DNA of 64,000 nucleotides from Bradyrhizobium elkanii WSM2783 (GCF_000472865.1 NZ_AXAP01000011.1:62001-126000), one strand, 5' to 3'; positions 51,870 through 61,505 are shown, counted from the first letter of the stretch. Notes: generated by a model from the letters alone, not told the origin. Translations and numbers: made by a program.

Positions 51870-53035
51870 TGGAGGTTGCGCCGCGCCAGCCACATCACGA
51901 GCGCACCTGACGCCGCCATCGCGGCCATCAGGTAGTAGACGCCCTGGCCGTAGCGGGCATAGACGACGCCGCACAGGATCGCGGTGCTGCTCGAGACGAT
52001 GCCGCTGCAGGCGGCAAGATAGCCCTGCCCGCGCGCCATGATGTGTCCGGGCACCTGGTGCACCAAAAGTCCCATGATGCCGACCTGCGTCAGGCCGAAG
52101 GTCAGCCCATGCGTGAGCTGCACGACGGCCAGGACCGGAAGCGGCGGGTCCTGCGCGGTGATCACCCAGCGCGCAACCCCGGCCAGTGCGCCGATCACGA
52201 CCAGCATCGCCGGGGGCAGCGTGAGGCGCGGCGATACCGCAAACAGCACGATCTCCGCGAGCACGCCGAGCGACCACAGCGCTGCGATGGTGAGCCCGCC
52301 CAGGCCGGCCTGCTTCCAGACGATGGAGGCAAAGATGTAATAGGCGACATGGCTGCCCTGGATCAGCGCAGAAGCCGCGATGATCGCAAGGAAGCCGCGA
52401 TCGCGGAGCAGCGCGACGCCGCCGCGCTGTGCGGTCTCGGCCCTCTTTGCGACCTCCAGCGGCCGCAGGCCCAGGCTGGTGAGCGCACTGACCCCCGCTA
52501 CGGCAGCAATGATCCAGATCAGGTGCTCCGCCGCGACTTCATCGACCAGCAGCCCGCACAAGAGCGCGCCGACCACGAAGGCCGCCGAACCCCACAGCCG
52601 CAGCGGACCATAGTTCAGTCTGTAATGCGTCACGCCGCGGAGCGCATAGGCATCCGTGAGCGGCCCCGTCGGCGTCCACAGGCAGCAGGTGACGACGAAG
52701 ACCAGGAATACCGGCAGCGCCTGGCGCTGGGTGCCGATGAGGGCAAATCCGAACGCGGTCGCGGCCGCCGTGATCATGATGGCGCCGCGCAGCATCCGCC
52801 GCCGCTCGGCAAGGGACGTGATCAGCGGCAGCACGGTGAAGCGGGTCACCGCGGGCACCGCCGTGATGATGCCGATCCAGGACGCCTCGATCCCCACCGC
52901 CTTCAGCCAGAGCGGGAAGAACGGCAGATAGGTGCCGAGCATCCCGAACATGGTGCCGTAAAAGGCTCCGAGGCGAGCCGCGAATCGCTTAGCATCCACT
53001 TGCGGCGCTGCAGGAATTTGTGATTCGGAAGCCAT
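51839..53035 (-). CDS. MFS transporter, HcaT-like (phenylpropionate permease) family
   Basis: A 398-residue transporter with 12 membrane helices. The start (FAARLGAFYGTMFGMLGTYL, then PFFPLWLKAVGIEASWIGI) and the pattern LNYGPLRLWGSAAFVVGALL are those of the PPP/HcaT group, proposed for phenylpropionate or nucleoside-like substrates. ATG 53035 is the likely start. Whether it transports the product of the neighbouring epimerase is unknown. Confidence 0.82.
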   Translation of the reverse strand: MASESQIPAAPQVDAKRFAARLGAFYGTMFGMLGTYLPFFPLWLKAVGIEASWIGIITAVPAVTRFTVLPLITSLAERRRMLRGAIMITAAATAFGFALIGTQRQALPVFLVFVVTCCLWTPTGPLTDAYALRGVTHYRLNYGPLRLWGSAAFVVGALLCGLLVDEVAAEHLIWIIAAVAGVSALTSLGLRPLEVAKRAETAQRGGVALLRDRGFLAIIAASALIQGSHVAYYIFASIVWKQAGLGGLTIAALWSLGVLAEIVLFAVSPRLTLPPAMLVVIGALAGVARWVITAQDPPLPVLAVVQLTHGLTFGLTQVGIMGLLVHQVPGHIMARGQGYLAACSGIVSSSTAILCGVVYARYGQGVYYLMAAMAASGALVMWLARRNLHHPQSAASGG

Positions 53036-53110
53036 CAATCCAATTGCGATTCGCCTGATATCGTGGTGTTCGTTATCGCAGCGCGCCGCAATTTGCGCGA
53101 CGAGATTTGC

Positions 53111-54313
53111 ATGGCCAACGAAGCATTCGCCCTTTCGCCGATCACAGCCCGCCCGGTGCAGCCGGGCGAGGACGATTACCACGCGATCAGCGAAGCCTTC
53201 ATGGAGACTTCGCGCGGCCGCTGGTTCCTCTCCGAATACGCCAAGCGCAACCGCAACGCCGATACCCGCCTGGTGCTGGATGCGGTGGCCCGGCTCGAGG
53301 AAAGCCTTGCCGCGCAGAAGCAGGCGGTCGAACCCGATCCGGGGCCGGCGGTCGCCGAGGCCATCGCCGCGATCCGCGACGCGGTGGAGGCCGCGCAGGC
53401 ATCTGCGGCCGAAGCACTCGACAGTCTGGCGCTGGAGCAGAAGCTTGCCCCGGTGCGCAAGGGCGCGCGGGTGATCCGCGAGATCGCGTGGCGGCTGCGC
53501 GAGATCGGCAATGACGGACGCATCTGCGACCTCATCGATTCCCAGGTCGTCGCGATCGAGAGCGGCGCCGCGCAGATTTCATCAGAGGACGCGAAGGCCG
53601 CGCTGGATGCCGCCTTCGCGCCGATCGTGCAGCGCCTTGCCCAGTTCTCCGAAGCCGATGAGACGCCCGCGCCGAGCGCCGAAGCGCCGATGGCTCTGTC
53701 ACCCGCACCTGCACCGGAGAGCCACGCGGAGCAGCGCGCCCTTCACACGGTGGAGGTCGAGCACACGACAGAAGTCGAAGCCCCATCGGAGGCGCCGGCC
53801 GCCGTGGAGACCGTCGCCGCACCTCCCGAGCCGGAAGCTGCGGAAGAGACCATCACCGTTGCGGACGCGGAAGCCGCGCTCGCTGTCGCCGAAGCGGCGC
53901 TGGCGGAGGCTGAAGCGATCGAGCTTGCTCGCGCCACCGAGGAAGCCGCGGCCGACGCTCATGACGAGGCCGTGCTCGACATGATCGCGATGGAGATGGG
54001 CGCGCCCGACCCGTTCGACGTTGAGGACGCCACGGCGACGATCGCCGAAGAACCACTTGTTGAACTGCAAGCACCGCCCGCGCCGGAAATCGTGCCGCAG
54101 GCGCCTGAGCTTGCCGTCGCGCTGCCGGAACCGCAGTTCGAGCTTCCGCCGCAGCCCACCTTCGTCTCGCCGCCCGAGCCTCCGGTCGAAATCTCGCTCG
54201 GCTCCACCATCATTGCCAACGGCATCATCAAGAAGCCCAGTCCCACGGCCAGCGATCCGCTCGCGCCGATCCGCCGCATGAGCCAGGCCGAGAAGATCGC
54301 GTTCTTTTCGTAA
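53111..54313 (+). CDS. Uncharacterised acidic Ala/Pro-rich protein
   Basis: A 400-residue cytoplasmic protein. Residues 1-175 are a predicted helical domain (GEDDYHAISEAFMETSRGRW, then FLSEYAKRNRNADTRLVLDA and SLALEQKLAPVRKGARVIRE). Residues 190-370 are Ala/Pro/Glu-rich and probably disordered or helical linker (AEAALAVAEAALAEAEAIEL). It ends in a short motif PIRRMSQAEKIAFFS. I recognise it as a conserved rhizobial hypothetical but know no function. ATG 53111 fits a conserved MANEAFALSPIT start. Confidence 0.72.
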   Translation: MANEAFALSPITARPVQPGEDDYHAISEAFMETSRGRWFLSEYAKRNRNADTRLVLDAVARLEESLAAQKQAVEPDPGPAVAEAIAAIRDAVEAAQASAAEALDSLALEQKLAPVRKGARVIREIAWRLREIGNDGRICDLIDSQVVAIESGAAQISSEDAKAALDAAFAPIVQRLAQFSEADETPAPSAEAPMALSPAPAPESHAEQRALHTVEVEHTTEVEAPSEAPAAVETVAAPPEPEAAEETITVADAEAALAVAEAALAEAEAIELARATEEAAADAHDEAVLDMIAMEMGAPDPFDVEDATATIAEEPLVELQAPPAPEIVPQAPELAVALPEPQFELPPQPTFVSPPEPPVEISLGSTIIANGIIKKPSPTASDPLAPIRRMSQAEKIAFFS

Positions 54314-54459
54314 GCGCGAGGCTTGCCGCTCCGCGAGGAGACTCGCGCAGTGGCCGATGTCTCGTTACAAGAGCTGTGATAAAGTACGCAGCACGGACAC
54401 GTGCTGCTGGCGTCCGCGAAGTCCATCCTGGCGACAGCTGCAAGCGACGGACTCATGTC

Positions 54460-56229
54460 ATGAGGCAGTCGACATCGGCGGACGAACGTTCGAGCATTCA
54501 GCGCCGTGTGCTGCTTGATCCGCGCGACGGGGACGTCGAGGACGATGCGGCCAGCCCCGGTCAGCGTTCGCTGCTTGCTATTGCCGGTAGCCTGCTTGTC
54601 GAGATCAGCCTGCCGAAGCTCTTGTTCGCGTGGACCGCGTTGCTCCTGCTACCGGCCGTGCTGCTCGGCCTCGCGCCGCTCTTGGCCTCCGCCTGGCTTT
54701 CGATCTTGTCCGAAAAAATCCTCGTCCTGACGGAAATCGGCGCAGCATTGATGCTGATCGCGATCGTCGCGCTCGGATGGTTCGCCTGGCGGCCGCTGCT
54801 GCGGATCGTCGAGACCAGTTTCTGGTCGCTCAACGCGCTCGCGGTGCAGCCAAGCTACGCGTTCTGCCGTGAGGCACTGCGCCACCTGACGGAACGGATC
54901 TGGCAAAACAGCCTGACTCCGAATTTGCGCATGCGAGTGCGACGCGCGTGTTCGCTCGGTGCCGGCATCCTGCTCAGCGCAGGCGCGGCATTGATCGCAA
55001 TCCTGGTTTGGCCGACCTCGCAATGGACCGCCGGCCTGATCGATCTCGCCATAGGTCATCATCTCGTGTTGACGACGCTGGCCAACGCCGTTGTGCTCGT
55101 GTCCTGCTATCTCGCAGCGGCGTCATTGGCCTGGGGTTTTGCCGATGCCAGCATGGATCAGCCGGCCGATCTTGTCGCCTTCGATATCCCCAGGTCCGAT
55201 GCCCGCATCTGGCGCGTTGCGCATCTGTCCGATGTCCACGTCGTCGGCGAGCGATATGGTTTTCGCATCGAATGCGGGCGCGCCGGGCCGCGCGGCAATG
55301 AACGCTTTGCCGCCGCGCTTGCTCGTCTCGCCGCCATTCATGCCGCCGATCCGCTCGATCACGTGCTGATCAGTGGCGATATGACGGATGCGGGGCGCGC
55401 CAGCGAATGGGCCGAGTTCTTTGAGGCATTGTCAGAGCACCCTGATCTTGCCGCGCGGACGCTTCTGCTGCCGGGCAATCATGACGTGAACATCGTCGAT
55501 CGCGCCAACCCGGCCCGGCTCGACTTGCCGTTCAGCCCCGGCAAGCGGCTGCGGCAAATGCGAACCGTGTCGGCGATATCGGCCATTCAGGGCGATCGGG
55601 TGCGCCTTGTCGACACGTCAGGCAAAGTCGCGGCCACGCTGGACGAGCTCCTCACGCCGCATCGCGAACAGATTGTTGCGTTCGCCGAGCGCGGCGGCGT
55701 GCGTCGGGGCGCCGAGCTTCGCCGATTGTTCGAGGACCAATTCCCGATGATCCTGCCGCCCGACCAACCGGAAGGCCTCGGAATAGCCATCCTCGACTCC
55801 AATGCCGAAACCCACTTCTCCTTCACCAACGCGCTCGGGCTGGTCTCGCTCGAACAGGTGCAGCGGCTGGAGGCCGCCATGAACTATTTTCCGAAAGCAC
55901 GGTGGATCGTGGCGCTGCACCATCACCTCACGGAATATCCCATGCCGACGACGAAGTTCTCCGAGCGCATTGGAACGGCATTAATCAATGGGAGCTGGTT
56001 CGTCCGTAGACTGCAAGCCTTTGCCGACCGCGTCGTGGTGATGCACGGTCACCGCCACATCGACTGGATCGGTGCATGCGGCGCATTGAAGATTATCTCC
56101 GCGCCCTCGCCGGTGATGAACGCTGCCGATGATGCGCCAAGCTATTTCTACATCCACCGGCTGGTAAGCGGCCTCGATGGAACGCTTTGCCTTGCCGAGC
56201 CGGAGAAGGTGGAGATTGCGGGCAGCTAA
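54460..56229 (+). CDS. Membrane-bound calcineurin-like metallophosphoesterase
   Basis: A 589-residue protein. An N-terminal part of about 230 residues holds about five membrane helices. The C-terminal phosphoesterase has all five blocks: AHLSDVHVVG, LISGDMTDAG, LLPGNHDVN, ALHHHL and MHGHRH. It would bind two metal ions and cleave a phosphoester, probably at the membrane. The last residues (APSPVMNAADDAPSYF) are typical. The substrate is unknown. The start is uncertain (ATG 54460 preferred). Confidence 0.8.
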   Translation: MRQSTSADERSSIQRRVLLDPRDGDVEDDAASPGQRSLLAIAGSLLVEISLPKLLFAWTALLLLPAVLLGLAPLLASAWLSILSEKILVLTEIGAALMLIAIVALGWFAWRPLLRIVETSFWSLNALAVQPSYAFCREALRHLTERIWQNSLTPNLRMRVRRACSLGAGILLSAGAALIAILVWPTSQWTAGLIDLAIGHHLVLTTLANAVVLVSCYLAAASLAWGFADASMDQPADLVAFDIPRSDARIWRVAHLSDVHVVGERYGFRIECGRAGPRGNERFAAALARLAAIHAADPLDHVLISGDMTDAGRASEWAEFFEALSEHPDLAARTLLLPGNHDVNIVDRANPARLDLPFSPGKRLRQMRTVSAISAIQGDRVRLVDTSGKVAATLDELLTPHREQIVAFAERGGVRRGAELRRLFEDQFPMILPPDQPEGLGIAILDSNAETHFSFTNALGLVSLEQVQRLEAAMNYFPKARWIVALHHHLTEYPMPTTKFSERIGTALINGSWFVRRLQAFADRVVVMHGHRHIDWIGACGALKIISAPSPVMNAADDAPSYFYIHRLVSGLDGTLCLAEPEKVEIAGS

Positions 56230-57266
56230 GTCCTTGCCGGTTTGCCGTCAGCCGATCCTCCGAGCAGATCGGCGAGCCAGCACGTCGACGGGTGCTCGGC
56301 AGAGAAGGTGAGAAGCGCAAGCGTGATTGGCACACCGATGAAGGTGCCGAACAGGCCCCACAGGAAGGTCCACAAGAAGATCGCAAACAGCACGATGAAC
56401 GGCGATATCGATAGCGTGTTGCCGGCGACGCGTGGCTCGACATAGCTGCCGACCACGAACTGGATGATGTTGAGGCAGGCAAAGACACCGAACACCGCCG
56501 GCCAGCTCTCGAATTGCGTCATGGCAAGCAGCGTCGGAAACAGCGTGGCGATGAACGGCCCGATGAACGGGATGTAGTTCAGCACGAAGGCGATCACGCC
56601 CCATTCGAACGCGAATGGCAATCCGGTAACGCCGGCGAAAAGGCCGACCAGAAGGCCGGTGACTGCGCTCATCTGCGTGCGCACCAGCAGATATTTCCGA
56701 AATTTGGCCGCAGTCGCGGCGCTGCCATTGAGCAACACGCGCGCCGCCGTAGCGTTCTCCAATCTGTCTATCCTTCGCCTGGCATCCTCGACCTCGAGCA
56801 GCCCCAGCACGACATAGACCAGCGCAATCAGCCAGAAGCTCAGCGTGGTGTTGAGGCGGCCGGTGACGTATTGCGTGGCGCGCAGCAGCCAGCCGACATT
56901 GAAGTGCTCGGCCCAGAGGCTGGCAACCTCGATGCCATGGCCATCGAGCCATATCACGGCCCGTTCATAGAACGTCTGATACCGCCCAGCATCGGCGACG
57001 AGGAAATGGCCGACGCGGCCAAAGCCCCACGCTGCCAGCGAAGCGAAGGCAAGGCAGATCGCCACCGTGACCAGCATGGTGATCGCGAGCGCTGCGAGCT
57101 TCGGCATCCATGACTGCAGCCATTTCTGCGCCGGCCAGACGATCGCGATGATGAACAGCGCCGCAGCGAGCGGCGCCAGCACACTCCTCGCCTGGGATGC
57201 GGCCGCGCCGACGAGCACTACAGCGATGATGACGGTTGCAACCCTTTGCCCGGAGCCGTCCCCCAT
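56226..57266 (-). CDS. AI-2E family transporter
   Basis: A 346-residue protein with about seven membrane helices of the AI-2E (PerM/YdiK) family, with the conserved central LPFAFEWGVIAFVLNYIPFI and PRVAGNTLSISPFIVLFAIF. Members export varied substrates, some proton-coupled; the AI-2 link is not general. ATG 57266 follows GGAGG and a usable spacer. Its stop overlaps that of the metallophosphoesterase gene by 4 bp. Confidence 0.88.
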   Translation of the reverse strand: MGDGSGQRVATVIIAVVLVGAAASQARSVLAPLAAALFIIAIVWPAQKWLQSWMPKLAALAITMLVTVAICLAFASLAAWGFGRVGHFLVADAGRYQTFYERAVIWLDGHGIEVASLWAEHFNVGWLLRATQYVTGRLNTTLSFWLIALVYVVLGLLEVEDARRRIDRLENATAARVLLNGSAATAAKFRKYLLVRTQMSAVTGLLVGLFAGVTGLPFAFEWGVIAFVLNYIPFIGPFIATLFPTLLAMTQFESWPAVFGVFACLNIIQFVVGSYVEPRVAGNTLSISPFIVLFAIFLWTFLWGLFGTFIGVPITLALLTFSAEHPSTCWLADLLGGSADGKPART

Positions 57267-57369
57267 CCTGGATACCTCCGACCTTGCGCCAATCAAAGAT
57301 TGTCAGGTGCTGCAATCCGCCGCAAGGGTGGTCAGCCAATCGATCGGTCAGGGCCAGGGATTTAGCGTC

Positions 57370-57493
57370 GTAGCCCGGGTGGAGCGTAGCGTAACCCGAG
57401 AGTTCTGCATCGATGTCTACAGGAGGCCCCGGGTTGCGCGGAGCCTGTCATCGGGCGCGCGTTCGCGCGACCCGTTGGCTTCACCCGGGCTGC
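57370..57493. repeat. GTAGCCCGGGTGGAGCG repeat, left copy
   Basis: Begins GTAGCCCGGGTGGAGCGTAG and ends GCTTCACCCGGGCTGC (inverted). The related copy at 58559-58650 flanks the other side of the dehydratase gene. Confidence 0.85.
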
Positions 57494-57509
57494 AGAATCT
57501 CGGCCTTGT

Positions 57510-58499
57510 TCAGGCCACCAGCTTGGCGAACAGGTCGGCGTCGACATTGCCGCCGGAGAGAACGATGACGACGTTCTTATCCTTGGCGTCGATGCGGCCG
57601 GCGAGCAACGCGGCAAGACCGACGGCGCCGCCGGGCTCGACCACCAGCTTCAATTCGCGATAGGCGAACGCAACCGCAGCGGCGACTTCCTCATCCGAAG
57701 CCGACACGCCGCGCGCCAACAGCTTGCTGTTGATCGCAAATGTGAGCTCGCCCGGCATCGCCGCCATCAACGCGTCGCAGATGGTGCGGGCGGCGGCTGG
57801 ATGCGGCTCGCGATGTCCTACCTGCAGCGACAGCGCGTGGTCGTCATAGCCCTTCGGCTCGGCGACGATCACCTGGGCTTGCGGGAATTTGGCCTTCACG
57901 GCGGTCGCGACGCCCGCGATCAGCCCGCCGCCGGACGCCGGTGCCACCACGATGTCAGGCGTAAGCCCAAGCGTGGCCATGTCCTCGGCGATTTCGCGGC
58001 CCGCGGTGCCCTGCCCTGCGATCACGAAGGGATCGTCATAGGGACGCACCAAAGTCGCGCCGCGCTTCTCCGCGATGCCATTGGCGATCGCCTCGCGGTC
58101 CTCACGGTCGCGGTCATAGAGCACGACCTCGGCGCCATAGGACTTGGTGCGCTCGCGCTTGGTGATGGGCGAGTCCGCCGGCATCACGATGGTCGCCTGC
58201 ATGTTGAGGATCTTCGCCGCTGCGGCCACACCTTGGGCGTGGTTACCAGAGGAGAATGCGACGACCCCGCCACCACGCTGGGCCTGCGGGATCGACGACA
58301 GTTTGTTGAAGGCGCCGCGGAACTTGAACGAGCCTGTCCGCTGCAGCATTTCCGGCTTCAGGAACACCGTGGTCCCGGCGCGCTCGTTGAGGACGGGAAA
58401 GGACAGCAGCGGCGTGCGCACCGCGAACGGCGCGACCACCTTTGCGGCGGCTTCGATATCAGCCGCGCCGATGGGTTGATTTGCGATGATTTCGGTCAT
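57510..58499 (-). CDS. Threonine/serine dehydratase, PLP-dependent
   Basis: A 329-residue fold-type II PLP enzyme. The Lys that binds PLP is in RTGSFKFRGAFNKLS; the phosphate-binding loop is ASGGGLIAGV and the final segment is VVIVLSGGNVD. It lacks the C-terminal regulatory domain of biosynthetic IlvA, so it resembles catabolic threonine dehydratase or serine racemase. ATG 58499 gives the family length. Inverted-end repeats lie on both sides. Confidence 0.88.
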   Translation of the reverse strand: MTEIIANQPIGAADIEAAAKVVAPFAVRTPLLSFPVLNERAGTTVFLKPEMLQRTGSFKFRGAFNKLSSIPQAQRGGGVVAFSSGNHAQGVAAAAKILNMQATIVMPADSPITKRERTKSYGAEVVLYDRDREDREAIANGIAEKRGATLVRPYDDPFVIAGQGTAGREIAEDMATLGLTPDIVVAPASGGGLIAGVATAVKAKFPQAQVIVAEPKGYDDHALSLQVGHREPHPAAARTICDALMAAMPGELTFAINSKLLARGVSASDEEVAAAVAFAYRELKLVVEPGGAVGLAALLAGRIDAKDKNVVIVLSGGNVDADLFAKLVA

Positions 58500-58558
58500 C
58501 CGCGATTTGTAACGCGGCCGCGGACAAGCCGGCAAGACGCTTCTGTGTGATCCCGGCC

Positions 58559-58650
58559 GTAGCCCGGGCGGAGCGGAACGCGTAACCCGGGACCGCTGGT
58601 CAAGACAGATACAGAAATCCCGGGTTGCGCTGCGCTTCACCCGGGCTACG
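58559..58650. repeat. GTAGCCCGGGCGGAGCG repeat, right copy
   Basis: Begins GTAGCCCGGGCGGAGCGGAA and ends CTTCACCCGGGCTACG. Together with 57370-57493 it brackets the dehydratase gene. Confidence 0.85.
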
Positions 58651-58658
58651 GTGTCAGG

Positions 58659-59723
58659 CTAGGCCGCGAAATGCGGGTCCTCAGCCACGAATTCCGCCGG
58701 TTCGTTCTCAGGCTCGGGCTCGACCGGCCGGAGATTGAGGGCGTGGTCGATAAAAACGCGCGCCGAGGCTTGCCAGGTGTGGCGCGCAGCAAAGTCGACA
58801 CAGGTTTGCGCGGGGATCCGGAGCGCCTCCAGGCAGGCCTCGCGGAGGTCTTCTTTCAGCACGCCGACCGGCGCTGTGCCGATCACGTCACGCGGACCGA
58901 CCACCGGGAAAGCGGCGACCGGCAGGCCGCTCGCAAGCGCCTCCAGCAGCACCAGGCCGAAGGTGTCGGTCCTGCTCGGGAACACGAACACATCGGCAGC
59001 GGCATAAATGCGCGCCAATTCCTCGCCGTGCCGTGCGCCCAGGAACACGGCGTCGCGGCATTTCTGCTCCAGTGCCGGCCGTGCCGGTCCGTCGCCGACA
59101 ACGACCTTGGTGCCCGGCAGATCGAGGTCGAGGAAGGCTTCCAGGTTCTTCTCGACCGCCACCCGGCCGACGCTCAGGAAAACCGGTGCCGGAAGACAGA
59201 GGTCGACATGGCGCGGATGGAACAGCGCGGTATCGACGCCGCGCGACCACAGCACCACGTTGCGAAAGCCGCGCGAGCGCAGTTCGGCGGCGAGCGCCGG
59301 GGTTGCCGCCATCACCGCCTGGCTCGGCCGATGGAACCAGCGCAACAGCCGCCAGACCCAGTTTTCCGGGATTGGCGAGCGCGCCGAGACATAGTCGGGA
59401 AAGCGGGTGTGAAAGCTCGTGGTGAACGGCAGACCGCGCTTGCGGCAGTAGCGGCGCACCAACAGCCCGATCGGACCTTCGGTGGCGATGTGGATGCTGT
59501 CGGGCTTGTCCTGCTCGATCAGCGCGGCAATCGCAGCCGGATGCGGCAAGGCCAGCCGGAGGTCGCGATAGCTCGGCATCGCGAAGGTGCGGAACGATTG
59601 CGGTGTGAGAAATGCGATCTCAACGCCGAGGCCCTTTGCCGCCTCGGCCATCATGGTCAGCGTCCGGACCACCCCGTTGACCTGGGGATGCCATGCGTCG
59701 GTCGCGACCAGGATTTTTGTCAT
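58659..59723 (-). CDS. Glycosyltransferase family 4-like protein
   Basis: A 354-residue GT-B glycosyltransferase. The N-terminal TDAWHPQVNGVVRTL and the C-terminal E-x7-E region (VFVFPSRTDTFGLVLLEALA) are typical of GT4 enzymes that use nucleotide sugars. SFHTRFPDYVSARSPIPENW is characteristic of the group that glycosylates lipids such as diacylglycerol. It ends in an acidic tail. Its start overlaps the LpxH-like gene stop by 4 bp (ATGA), so the two are translationally coupled. Confidence 0.83.
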   Translation of the reverse strand: MTKILVATDAWHPQVNGVVRTLTMMAEAAKGLGVEIAFLTPQSFRTFAMPSYRDLRLALPHPAAIAALIEQDKPDSIHIATEGPIGLLVRRYCRKRGLPFTTSFHTRFPDYVSARSPIPENWVWRLLRWFHRPSQAVMAATPALAAELRSRGFRNVVLWSRGVDTALFHPRHVDLCLPAPVFLSVGRVAVEKNLEAFLDLDLPGTKVVVGDGPARPALEQKCRDAVFLGARHGEELARIYAAADVFVFPSRTDTFGLVLLEALASGLPVAAFPVVGPRDVIGTAPVGVLKEDLREACLEALRIPAQTCVDFAARHTWQASARVFIDHALNLRPVEPEPENEPAEFVAEDPHFAA

Positions 59724-60532
59724 GCAGCGCGCGCCGTGACCCGCGGCACTGGGGCGATGCGCCGGACCGGGTCCGTCCAGGTGATGATCTCGAAGCGGCC
59801 ATCCTCGTGCTCGGCCAGCGCCGTGCAGCTCTCGACCCAGTCGCCGCAATTCATGTAGCGGATGCCGTGCTCGTCGCGGATCGTTGCATAATGGATGTGG
59901 CCGCAGATCACGCCGTCGCAGCCGTGGCGACGTGCTTCGCTCGCAAGCGTGGTTTCGAACGCGCCGATGTAATTGACTGCCTTCTTGACCTTCAGCTTCG
60001 CCCATTGCGACAGCGACCAATAGGGCACGCCGAACATGCGGCGGAAGAAGTTGACGAAGCGATTCATCTGGATCGCGAAGTCGTACGCCTTGTCGCCGAG
60101 ATGGGCGAGCCAGCGCGCATTCTGCACCACGAGGTCGAAGATATCGCCGTGGATCACGAGGTAGCGCTTGCCGTCGACGCCGGTGTGGATGGTGTTCTCC
60201 ATCACGTCGATGCCGCCGAAATGCGTGCCGTAGTACTTGCGCAGGAACTCGTCGTGATTGCCGGGGATATAGATGACCTTGGCGCCCTTGCGTGCCTTGC
60301 GCAGCATCTTCTGCACGAAATCGTTGTGGGTCTGGGGCCAGTGCCAGCTCGACTTCAGCGCCCAACCGTCAACGATGTCGCCAACCAGGTAGATCGTGTC
60401 GGCATCGTGAGAGCGCAGGAAATCCAGCAATCGGTCGGCTTGCGACCCGCGGGCTCCGAGATGGACATCGGAGATAAACAACGTGCGAAAGCGCCGCTCG
60501 GGGCTCTCTTCACTGAAAGAGTCGCTTCCCAT
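59720..60532 (-). CDS. LpxH-like metallophosphoesterase (UDP-2,3-diacylglucosamine diphosphatase family)
   Basis: A 270-residue metallophosphoesterase with the LpxH block set: LFISDVHLGARGSQ, YLVGDIVDGW, YIPGNHDEFL, VIHGDIFD and ICGHIHYATI. In lipid A synthesis LpxH cleaves UDP-diacylglucosamine. However, alphaproteobacteria usually use LpxI, and this subgroup is often paired with a glycosyltransferase, as here, so another nucleotide-lipid or glycolipid substrate is possible. ATG 60532 is a good start. Confidence 0.78.
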   Translation of the reverse strand: MGSDSFSEESPERRFRTLFISDVHLGARGSQADRLLDFLRSHDADTIYLVGDIVDGWALKSSWHWPQTHNDFVQKMLRKARKGAKVIYIPGNHDEFLRKYYGTHFGGIDVMENTIHTGVDGKRYLVIHGDIFDLVVQNARWLAHLGDKAYDFAIQMNRFVNFFRRMFGVPYWSLSQWAKLKVKKAVNYIGAFETTLASEARRHGCDGVICGHIHYATIRDEHGIRYMNCGDWVESCTALAEHEDGRFEIITWTDPVRRIAPVPRVTARAA

Positions 60533-60704
60533 ACCTGTGCACCTAACAAATCCCTGTGACAGGGCGATGACGATTCGTCGCAGCCAACAGTCCCACCAGA
60601 ATCAGCTACGCGCCCCTTTGAAATGCGGATAACAGCGCCATGCGACAATCTGGCGACACCAGAGGCCATAGATATGCGGGACAGGGTCGAGGCAGCTCGG
60701 TCGT

Positions 60705-61505
60705 CTAATAAAATCTGTGAAAATGATGCACCGGCCCGTGGCCGTGGCCGACGGTGAAACGGTCGGCGGCTTCGATGGCGGCGCTGATCCAGCGCTTGGC
60801 ATTGCGCACGGCTGACGTCACGTCTTCGCCCTTGGCAAGCTCGGCTGCGATCGCAGACGACAAAGAGCAGCCGGTGCCATGGGTGTTTGCGGTGCTGATG
60901 CGCGGCGCCGCGAGCACGATCGCGCTGTCTACATCGACGAGATAGTCGATGCTCTCGCTGCCCTGCCCGTGCCCGCCCTTAATCAGGACCGCCTGACAGC
61001 CGAGGGCAAGCAGCCGCCTGCCCTGGCTCTCGATCGCGGCCTCATCCGAGGCCATCGGTTCGTCGAGCAGTGCTGCGGCCTCCGGCAGGTTCGGGGTGAT
61101 CAACGACGCAAGCGGGATCAATCTCGTGCGGAGCGCATCGACCTCCTCCGCGGCAAGCAGGCGATCGCCCGAGGTTGCAACCATCACCGGATCGAACACG
61201 ACATGCTTCGGCGACCAGCGCTCGAGCCCGGCCGCGATCGCATCGATGATCGAAAGCTCCGCCACCATGCCGATCTTGACCGCGCCGACCGCAAGATCGG
61301 AGAACACCGCATCGATCTGCGCCGTCACGAACCCGGCCGGCACCTGGTGGATGCCGCGCACGCCCATCGTATTCTGCGCGGTGAGCGCGGTGATGACGGA
61401 TGCGCCGTAGACGCCGAGCGCGGCAAAGGTCTTCAAATCCGCCTGGACGCCGGCGCCGCCAGAGGAATCCGAACCGGCAATGGTGAGTGCGATCGGCGTC
61501 GTCAT
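60705..61505 (-). CDS. thiD: Hydroxymethylpyrimidine/phosphomethylpyrimidine kinase ThiD
   Basis: A 266-residue ribokinase-fold enzyme that phosphorylates HMP and HMP-P in thiamine synthesis or salvage. The start [20 protein letters not shown] and the end motif [20 protein letters not shown] are diagnostic (catalytic Cys/Asp region changed only in the usual way). ATG 61505 is the family start; the frame is open upstream. No other thi gene is nearby and no TPP riboswitch was recognised upstream. Confidence 0.94.
   Translation of the reverse strand: MTTPIALTIAGSDSSGGAGVQADLKTFAALGVYGASVITALTAQNTMGVRGIHQVPAGFVTAQIDAVFSDLAVGAVKIGMVAELSIIDAIAAGLERWSPKHVVFDPVMVATSGDRLLAAEEVDALRTRLIPLASLITPNLPEAAALLDEPMASDEAAIESQGRRLLALGCQAVLIKGGHGQGSESIDYLVDVDSAIVLAAPRISTANTHGTGCSLSSAIAAELAKGEDVTSAVRNAKRWISAAIEAADRFTVGHGHGPVHHFHRFY

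Noticed and set aside
58659..60365. A 568-codon frame that looks like a fusion of the LpxH-like region to the glycosyltransferase
   Set aside because: The first 214 codons are out of frame with the true phosphoesterase. The real transferase begins at ATG 59723 with the TDAWHPQVNG start.
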